A stretch of 10,365 bases of DNA. Source: Smithella sp. GTDB taxonomy: Bacteria; Desulfobacterota; Syntrophia; Syntrophales; Smithellaceae. Under the pieces are notes generated by a model. That model searched no databases and had not been told where the DNA came from. It saw only the letters and a program-made list of their open reading frames with translations. Shown piece after piece: positions 6,135 through 10,365 of this stretch. The first letter of the stretch is position 1, and each line of letters opens with the position of its first letter. The translations under genes and the position numbers were made by a program. The stretch spans positions 1 to 10,365 of the forward strand of contig JAAZOZ010000063.1 of NCBI GenBank assembly GCA_012797505.1, written 5' to 3'.

Positions 6135-7234
6135 CATGGAAAGCGGACCGGAGAAATTTCGACCAGCGCTACGGCCATCCGGTCAATCCTGGACAGGGGC
6201 AGTTTTTTCAAATCCGCGGCGGCAGCCCATCGCCAGTCCTGGCAGCCCCGGGCAGTCGGTTTGCCGCTTAAGGGGAATCCCTGATAAACATGAAGCGTCA
6301 CGCGGAAATGCGTGTAGGCGTGATCCGCGGAAGCGATCTTTTTCCCGACGCGGATGGAAAGGCCCAGTTCTTCCTTTACGCAGCGTCGCAAACCGGCTTC
6401 CCGGTTTTCATCATCTTGCACAAAACCGCCCGGCAGTTTCCACAACGATGCCAGCAGGCCCTCCGCCTGCCGCTGCACAACCAAAAGAAGGCCTTTGCCG
6501 TTGCGGACAACGGCGGCGACGGCCTGCCGATGAGGGATCGCGGGGGACTTGCGCGAAACGGGCAGATCGTTTTGCAAACCGCCGCGCCGTGCCAGACAGA
6601 TCGACGCCAGGGGACAGACGCCGCAGTCCGGATTCTTCGCCCGGCAGATTGTCGCGCCCAGGTCCATCAGCGCCTGGTTGAAGTCGGAGGCTCGTTTGCC
6701 CGGAACAAGCGAAGCGGCCAGTTCGAAAAAATGCTTTTGCCCCCGCGGATCGTTGACCGGGCGGTCGATAGCGAAAACGCGGCTCAAAATCCGGCGGACG
6801 TTGCCATCGACGGCCGGGACGGCCCGGCCGTAAGCGATGCTCAAAATCGCTCCCGCCGTGTAGTCGCCGATGCCGGGAAGCGTCCGGATGTCTTCTGGCG
6901 TGTCGGGAATCCGGCCGCCGAACCTGCCGACGATGATCCCGGCCGCGGCGTGCAGATGGCGTGCGCGCGAATAGTAGCCGAGATTTTCCCAGGTTTTGAG
7001 CACGTCCTGCAGCGGGGCGCGGGCCAGCGCGAAGACGTCGGGAAACCTTTTCAGAAAACGTTTGTAGTAGGGAATGACCGTGTCCACCCGGGTTTGCTGA
7101 AGCATGATTTCGGAAATCCAGATGCGGTAGGGATCGGTTGTCTCCCGCCAGGGAAGCAGCCGCCCGTGGTGTTTATACCAGGCGAGCAGCCGGCTGCGGA
7201 AAAAAGTCTTGATTTCAGCTTGGCCTTTCGACAT
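6134..7234 (-). CDS. mutY: A/G-specific adenine DNA glycosylase MutY
   Basis: A 366-residue base-excision repair enzyme that removes adenine mispaired with 8-oxoguanine. The HhH-GPD domain is complete: SEIMLQQT with the catalytic Glu42, the LPGIGDYTAGA helix-hairpin-helix, and VDGNV with the catalytic Asp143. The iron-sulfur cluster motif C-x6-C-x2-C-x5-C is intact (Cys197, Cys204, Cys207, Cys213). The C-terminal domain (about 235-366) is Nudix-like and serves 8-oxoG recognition; its box is degenerate, with Arg-Cys where hydrolases have Arg-Glu, as expected for a non-hydrolytic domain. The 8-oxoG-reading FSH loop appears as YTH (about 307-309). The start is ATG 7234, 11 nt after the lepB stop; a longer reading to 7303 would overlap lepB by 58 nt and adds unconserved residues. 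The ribosome-binding site is weak (GGGAA). Cotranscribed with lepB by spacing. Confidence 0.93.
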   Translation of the reverse strand: MSKGQAEIKTFFRSRLLAWYKHHGRLLPWRETTDPYRIWISEIMLQQTRVDTVIPYYKRFLKRFPDVFALARAPLQDVLKTWENLGYYSRARHLHAAAGIIVGRFGGRIPDTPEDIRTLPGIGDYTAGAILSIAYGRAVPAVDGNVRRILSRVFAIDRPVNDPRGQKHFFELAASLVPGKRASDFNQALMDLGATICRAKNPDCGVCPLASICLARRGGLQNDLPVSRKSPAIPHRQAVAAVVRNGKGLLLVVQRQAEGLLASLWKLPGGFVQDDENREAGLRRCVKEELGLSIRVGKKIASADHAYTHFRVTLHVYQGFPLSGKPTARGCQDWRWAAAADLKKLPLSRIDRMAVALVEISPVRFP

Positions 7235-7245
7235 GGTTCCCGGCG

Positions 7246-7878
7246 CTATCGAATCCGTTTGGCAATCCGGCTCCAGCGGACGGTTTTGTCTTCCGCATTC
7301 CACGACCAGTAAAGAATAAAGGCCTTTCCCTGCACGTCTTTTAAATCGACAAATCCCCAGAAACGGCTGTCCAGACTGTGGTCGCGGTTGTCGCCCATGA
7401 CGAAAAGCGATTTTTCCGGAACCACTACCGGGCCGAAATTGTCGCGCGGCTGGACGTCAGAGGGAAGCATCGTGTGATCGTCATAGACGCCGTAAGGATC
7501 CGCGTAAGGCTGGTTGTTGATGAAGAGCTTCTTGTTTTTCATTTCGATCGTGTCCCCCGCGACGCCGATGACGCGCTTGATGAAATCCTTGGAGCGGTCT
7601 TCCGGGTAAATGAACACAACGACGTCTTCCCGTTTCGGATCCGTGACCGGGATGATGGTGGCGCGAAAATACGGGAGCTTGACGCCGTAAATGAATTTGT
7701 TCACGAACAAATGATCGCCCACCAACAGCGTCGGAATCATGGAGCCGGACGGAATTTTAAACGCCTGGACAATGAACGAAATGATAAAAGCGGCGATGAG
7801 CAGCGCCGTCAGAATCGCCTCGATAAATTCCCGGATTTTTGATTTGGCTGGAGCCGGTTTTGATTTGTTTTCTTTCAT
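7246..7878 (-). CDS. lepB: Signal peptidase I
   Basis: A 210-residue inner-membrane serine protease that removes signal peptides from secreted preproteins on the periplasmic side. A basic N-terminus is followed by one membrane segment (about 22-40), then IPSGSMIPTL with the catalytic Ser46 (box B), KREDVVVFIYPED (box C), the general-base Lys101 in FIKRVIGVAGD (box D) and MGDNRDHSLDSRFWG (box E). Only one transmembrane segment is present, as in the shorter bacterial forms, against two in the 324-residue E. coli enzyme. The ATG at 7878 has AGGGAGA upstream. It lies 51 nt after the tonB-like gene and 11 nt before mutY on the same strand. It would process, among others, the outer-membrane protein encoded at 672-1451. 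Confidence 0.95.
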   Translation of the reverse strand: MKENKSKPAPAKSKIREFIEAILTALLIAAFIISFIVQAFKIPSGSMIPTLLVGDHLFVNKFIYGVKLPYFRATIIPVTDPKREDVVVFIYPEDRSKDFIKRVIGVAGDTIEMKNKKLFINNQPYADPYGVYDDHTMLPSDVQPRDNFGPVVVPEKSLFVMGDNRDHSLDSRFWGFVDLKDVQGKAFILYWSWNAEDKTVRWSRIAKRIR

Positions 7879-7929
7879 GATTCTCCCTGAAATGCCTTGC
7901 GGGTATTTTATGCAAGACTTTGATATTAC

Positions 7930-8490
7930 TTACTTTTCTATTCGATAATTAAAAGAGGCGATAATATGCAGGCGCGACAGGTCGTATTGCCGGGGCAGCG
8001 GCTGGTAAGGCTCCGCCGCCCGGACAACATCCAGCGTGCTTGAATCAAGATGGATAAAACCGGAAGAATTCATCAGGGCCACCTGTGAAAGCCTGCCGTT
8101 TGCGTCAATCGACATTTTAACCACCACCACTCCTTCTTCTTCCATTTGATACGCGGCTTCGGGATATTTCCAAATCCGCAGAATCTTTTGCTTTACACCC
8201 GACAGATAGGCTGCATATTTGACGTCGGAAGAACCGATGTTCACCGTCTCTTCCCTGTCGCCCGCCGGGGCCGGTTTCGCGTCCCGGCTGTCCTCCGATA
8301 CTTTTTTATCTGTGGCATCCCCGTCCTTTTCCGGGGTGACGGGCGGTGGAGGACCGGCAATGTGAACGGTGAAAGGCTGTGCCGTCTTTTCCTGGTTGCG
8401 CAAATCCACCATGCTGCTGGCCGTAATCAGCGCGGCATGTCCGATCAGGGATATCATCACCGGCAAAAGGAAAAGGTTTTTTGAGTCCAT
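7930..8490 (-). CDS. TonB family energy-transducing protein
   Basis: A 186-residue protein with the three-part TonB layout: one N-terminal membrane segment (about 6-26), a Pro- and charge-rich periplasmic spacer (about 45-85, including GPPPPVTPEK and KPAPAG), and a C-terminal TonB domain (about 92-186) with KYPEAA, EEEGVVVVKMSIDANGRL and a following strand-rich end. The membrane segment contains SLIGH (Ser14-xxx-His18), which matches the Ser16-xxx-His20 pattern that couples E. coli TonB to ExbB/ExbD. It probably passes proton-motive-force energy to an outer-membrane receptor, but neither exbB/exbD nor a receptor gene is in the window, so the partner is unknown. The spacer is short compared with E. 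coli TonB (239 residues overall). The ATG at 8490 has GGGAGA upstream and a promoter at 8511-8539. It is the first gene of the probable tonB-lepB-mutY unit. A TonB-like periplasmic scaffold role is an alternative. Confidence 0.82.
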   Translation of the reverse strand: MDSKNLFLLPVMISLIGHAALITASSMVDLRNQEKTAQPFTVHIAGPPPPVTPEKDGDATDKKVSEDSRDAKPAPAGDREETVNIGSSDVKYAAYLSGVKQKILRIWKYPEAAYQMEEEGVVVVKMSIDANGRLSQVALMNSSGFIHLDSSTLDVVRAAEPYQPLPRQYDLSRLHIIASFNYRIEK

Positions 8491-8510
8491 GTTCTCCCGT
8501 TCGCGAAGCG

Positions 8511-8539
8511 ATCATATATGGCATTTGCCTCAAAATCAA
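8511..8539 (-). promoter_or_regulatory. Promoter for the tonB-lepB-mutY unit
   Basis: On the minus strand TTGATT (8539-8534), a 17-nt spacer and TATGAT (8516-8511, 5 of 6 to the -10 consensus) predict a start near 8504. That gives a short leader of about 14 nt holding GGGAGA before the ATG at 8490. It lies in the divergent region shared with tadA. Confidence 0.55.
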
Positions 8540-8582
8540 CAATATGATAACCGAAAAAACGATTTTAGATTCGGCAGGGCTG

Positions 8583-9056
8583 ATGCTGACGGACGAAGAC
8601 TACATGAGAATGGCGCTGGACGAGGCCCGGAAGGCTCTCGGGCGCAACGAAGTGCCGGTGGGCGCGGTGCTGGTGCAGGATGACCGTCTTCTGGTCATGG
8701 CGCACAACGCGCCCATTTCCGGGGTTGACGCCACCGCGCACGCGGAGATGACCGTCATCCGCGAGGCCTGTCGGATGTCGGGCAACTACCGCCTGACGGG
8801 CGCGCGGCTTTATGTGACGCTGGAGCCCTGCCTGATGTGCGCAGGCGCCATCCTGCAGGCGCGGCTGGCGCGGGTGGTGTTCGGCGCGCGCGATCCCAAG
8901 GCCGGCGCGGTATTTTCCCTGTACCGGGTCTTGCAGGACAGCCGCCTGAATCACCGGGTGGAGGTGACGGAGGGAATCCTCCGGGAGGAGTGCGGAGAAA
9001 TTTTGAGTAGATTTTTTAAGGAAAAGAGGGTAGAAGCCGGCTCGGTGAGTCCATGA
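8583..9056 (+). CDS. tadA: tRNA adenosine(34) deaminase TadA
   Basis: A 157-residue zinc-dependent deaminase that converts adenosine to inosine at the wobble position of tRNA-Arg(ACG). The active site is complete: TAHAEM with zinc ligand His53 and proton-shuttle Glu55, and EPCLMCAG with ligands Cys83 and Cys86. LTDEDYMRMALDEARKA matches the usual N-terminal helix of the family, which is why the ATG at 8583 is chosen. An upstream in-frame ATG (8544) has no ribosome-binding site and overlaps a TATGAT sequence; the site before 8583 is also modest (CAGGG). E. coli TadA has 167 residues, so the length is normal. It starts divergently from the tonB-like gene and lies 37 nt upstream of tRNA-Ser(GGA); this tRNA is not its substrate, so the link is positional. 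The gene heads the tadA-tRNA-ffs-dnaX cluster. Confidence 0.93.
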   Translation: MLTDEDYMRMALDEARKALGRNEVPVGAVLVQDDRLLVMAHNAPISGVDATAHAEMTVIREACRMSGNYRLTGARLYVTLEPCLMCAGAILQARLARVVFGARDPKAGAVFSLYRVLQDSRLNHRVEVTEGILREECGEILSRFFKEKRVEAGSVSP

Positions 9057-9074
9057 GGCGCGAAAAAAGGGATT

Positions 9075-9080
9075 TATAAT
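9075..9080 (+). promoter_or_regulatory. -10 element upstream of tRNA-Ser(GGA)
   Basis: A perfect TATAAT lies 13 nt before the mature tRNA 5' end, in an AT-rich stretch after the tadA stop. No good -35 is seen at the right distance (CATGAG-like at 9052-9057), so the promoter is plausible but incomplete. Confidence 0.45.
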
Positions 9081-9093
9081 AAAATAAAAGCGC

Positions 9094-9187
9094 GGAGAGA
9101 TGTCTGAGAGGCCGAAGGAGCACGACTGGAAATCGTGTGTACGCCCACAAAGGTGTACCGCGGGTTCGAATCCCGCTCTCTCCGCCA
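9094..9187 (+). tRNA. tRNA-Ser (anticodon GGA)
   Basis: The acceptor stem pairs GGAGAGA (9094-9100) with TCTCTCC (9177-9183), followed by discriminator G (9184) and an encoded CCA (9185-9187). The anticodon stem CACGA/TCGTG (9121-9125, 9133-9137) encloses CTGGAAA with anticodon GGA at 9128-9130, reading UCC and UCU. A long variable arm typical of class II tRNAs (GTACGCC paired with GGTGTAC) and a GCGGG-TTCGAAT-CCCGC T-arm complete the fold. Confidence 0.97.
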
Positions 9188-9260
9188 TTTTTAAATCGCT
9201 GTATTTGACGACTTCGTAGAAAATCCTTTTTGCATAAGCACAAGAGGCATCATATCGCAC

Positions 9261-9354
9261 GGAGAGTTACCGAAGTGGTCGTAACGGGATCGACTCGAAA
9301 TCGATTTAGGGGCCACAAGCTCCTACGGGGGTTCGAATCCCCCACTCTCCGCCA
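9261..9354 (+). tRNA. tRNA-Ser (anticodon CGA)
   Basis: GGAGAGT (9261-9267) pairs with ACTCTCC (9344-9350), followed by discriminator G (9351) and encoded CCA (9352-9354). The anticodon stem ATCGA/TCGAT encloses CTCGAAA with anticodon CGA at 9296-9298, reading UCG. A long variable arm (about 9307-9326) and a GGGGG-TTCGAAT-CCCCC T-arm support a class II serine tRNA. It lies 73 nt after tRNA-Ser(GGA); the two share most of the acceptor stem and T-loop but differ in the D and variable arms. Confidence 0.97.
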
Positions 9355-9426
9355 TTCATCTTAAAATTTGGTTGATTCCTGTCGATTTATCCATTAAGAG
9401 TCTGGCCAGAAGAATTGTTTTTACAT

Positions 9427-9521
9427 GGCCGGGTCCCGTACAACGAAGGCTTGTGAACCCCGTCAGGTCCGGAAGGAAGCAGCGGCAGCAAATCCCGTCG
9501 TGTGTTGCGGCAAACCCGGTC
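9427..9521 (+). ncRNA. ffs: Signal recognition particle RNA, small bacterial type (4.5S)
   Basis: The diagnostic apical loop sequence GTCAGGTCCGGAAGGAAGCAGC spans 9462-9483, containing the GGAA tetraloop and the Ffh-binding asymmetric loop. The ends pair: GGCCGGGT (9427-9434) with ACCCGGTC (9514-9521). The length of about 95 nt fits the small, Alu-less form found in most Gram-negative bacteria. A short T-run (9525-9528) follows the closing stem and may end transcription. Exact ends are estimated from the terminal stem. The RNA binds Ffh and directs ribosomes to the membrane. Confidence 0.94.
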
Positions 9522-9554
9522 ACCTTTTGAGAGCCTTGCACAATCTGTTTTCCC

Positions 9555-9624
9555 GTCATTCCCGCGAAGGCGGGAATCCGGGAAAGGGTTGATCATGCTG
9601 GATTCCGGCTTTCGCCGGAATGAC
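9555..9624. repeat. Palindromic double-hairpin repeat (REP/MITE-like)
   Basis: Two 25-nt arms, 9555-9579 and 9600-9624, are inverted copies (22 of 25 positions) around a 20-nt spacer. Each arm is itself a hairpin: ATTCCCGC-GAAG-GCGGGAAT on the left and ATTCCGGC-TTTC-GCCGGAAT on the right. Two of the three differences between arms are a compensating C/G pair swap that keeps each hairpin intact. It sits between ffs and dnaX and has no T-run, so it is not a standard terminator. The GTCATTCC...GGAATGAC type is widespread in proteobacterial genomes as a dispersed small repeat. Confidence 0.8.
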
Positions 9625-9687
9625 TCAGGTGTTGAGTAAAGCTCTCCTTTTGTCCTGTCCCGGTAAAAACTTCGCAATGAGGTTCAT

Positions 9688-10365
9688 TTGGAATACCAGG
9701 TTTTAGCCCGAAAATTTCGCCCGCAGACGTTTGAGGAAGTCGCGGGCCAGGAGCCGGTGGTCCGGACGCTGGTGAACGCCATCGCCCAGGGAAGGATCGG
9801 CCACGCTTTTTTATTTTCCGGTCCCCGCGGCGTCGGGAAAACCTCCGTGGCGCGGATTCTGGCCAAGTCGCTCAACTGTGAAAAAGGGCCGACGGCAACG
9901 CCATGCAACAAGTGTACGAACTGCAAAGAAATTACCGAGGGGAGATCCATGGACGTGCGCGAAATCGACGGCGCGTCCAACCGCGGGATCGACGAAATCC
10001 GCGAACTGCGCGAGAATGTCAAATTCGCGCCGGCCGCATCCAAATACAAAGTTTACATCATCGACGAAGTCCACATGCTGACGCGCGAAGCCTTCAACGC
10101 GCTTTTGAAAACGCTGGAAGAACCGCCGGGGCACGTCATCTTTATTTTTGCCACAACGGAAAACCACAAGGTGCCGGCCACCATTCTGTCGCGCTGCCAG
10201 TGTTATGATTTCCGGCGCATTTCGCTTTCGCAGATTGCGGCCAATCTGGGCAGGCTTGCCGCAAAGGAAAACATCGTCATCAGCGCCACGGCCCTTTCCT
10301 GGATCGCCGAGGCGGGAGACGGCTCCATGCGCGACGCCCTCAGCATTCTGGACCAGTTGCTGGCC
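9688..10365 (+). CDS. dnaX: DNA polymerase III gamma/tau subunit, N-terminal part (runs off the window)
   Basis: The first 226 codons of the clamp-loader ATPase, open to the right edge. It loads the beta sliding clamp on DNA and, as tau, links the polymerase cores at the fork. YQVLARKFRPQTFEEVAGQE is the conserved N-terminus. Then come the Walker A motif GPRGVGKT (45-52), a zinc module (Cys64, Cys73, Cys76, Cys79), the EIDGASNRGID segment, Walker B IIDEVHML with DEVH at 126-129, sensor-1 ATTE (155-158) and the SRC arginine finger motif (168-170). The start is TTG 9688, with GAGG 5 nt upstream; an in-frame stop at 9664 and no in-frame ATG/GTG between leave no better choice. Any programmed frameshift site for gamma would lie beyond the window. 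It is probably followed by ybaB and recR, as in related clusters, but these are outside. Confidence 0.94.
   Translation, partial: MEYQVLARKFRPQTFEEVAGQEPVVRTLVNAIAQGRIGHAFLFSGPRGVGKTSVARILAKSLNCEKGPTATPCNKCTNCKEITEGRSMDVREIDGASNRGIDEIRELRENVKFAPAASKYKVYIIDEVHMLTREAFNALLKTLEEPPGHVIFIFATTENHKVPATILSRCQCYDFRRISLSQIAANLGRLAAKENIVISATALSWIAEAGDGSMRDALSILDQLLA

Noticed and set aside
7235..7303. Extended mutY start overlapping lepB
   Set aside because: The added 23 residues are unlike any MutY N-terminus and lie within the lepB 3' end; ATG 7234 fits the family.
6290..7312. A 340-codon plus-strand frame opposite mutY
   Set aside because: Antisense to a fully conserved MutY; no ribosome-binding site or family motif.
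9205..9240. Possible promoter TTGACG upstream of tRNA-Ser(CGA)
   Set aside because: No -10 element lies at a 16-18 nt spacing; the CATAAG sequence is 22 nt away.
8565..9260. A 231-residue minus-strand frame across tadA and tRNA-Ser, containing an AERAGFEP-like stretch
   Set aside because: It is antisense to tadA and to the serine tRNA; such peptides are a well-known artefact of translating tRNA-Ser genes in reverse.
9540..9630. CRISPR-like or terminator reading of the palindrome before dnaX
   Set aside because: Only one inverted pair with a 20-nt spacer, no repeated units and no T-run; it fits a dispersed palindromic repeat better.

Overview
The window looks like a chromosomal segment from a Gram-negative, strictly or mostly anaerobic bacterium, most likely a Desulfobacterota/Deltaproteobacteria member close to the syntrophic fatty-acid degraders (Syntrophus/Smithella type). 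This is inferred from an outer-membrane beta-barrel protein and a TonB homologue (Gram-negative envelope), an ADP-forming acyl-CoA synthetase beside an AMP-forming long-chain acyl-CoA synthetase, a DUF3795 cysteine-rich protein, and moderately high GC. No rRNA or other strong taxonomic marker is present, so the placement is tentative.

Left block (73-3638, all minus strand, read right to left): a fused NDP(ADP)-forming acyl-CoA synthetase with swapped domain order (ATP-grasp half first), an exported outer-membrane barrel protein of unknown role, and a DUF3795 zinc-binding protein with an extra C-terminal zinc ribbon. A stable GC-rich hairpin lies between the last two.

Middle block (3639-6134): divergent from the ADP-forming synthetase lies a 5'-truncated remnant of a pyridoxamine-5'-phosphate-oxidase-like flavoprotein, then an intrinsic terminator, a good sigma70-type promoter, a leader of about 140 nt with possible alternative pairings, and an AMP-forming long-chain acyl-CoA synthetase. 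It ends at a 17-bp perfect-stem terminator that abuts the stop codon of the convergent mutY gene.

Third block (6134-8490, minus strand): tonB-like gene, lepB (signal peptidase I) and mutY (A/G-mismatch adenine glycosylase), closely spaced and probably one operon driven from a promoter at about 8511-8539.

Right block (8583-10365, plus strand): tadA, tRNA-Ser(GGA), tRNA-Ser(CGA), the small SRP RNA (ffs) and the start of dnaX, which runs off the window. This is a translation/secretion/replication cluster resembling the tadA-ffs-dnaX order known from Bacillus subtilis. A double-hairpin palindromic repeat is inserted between ffs and dnaX.

Most of the window is ordinary housekeeping and fatty-acid activation. 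I see no convincing new multi-gene system. The items most worth a second look are the acyl-CoA synthetase leader, the beta-alpha ADP-forming synthetase placed back to back with an AMP-forming one, the truncated flavoprotein remnant, and the covarying repeat before dnaX.
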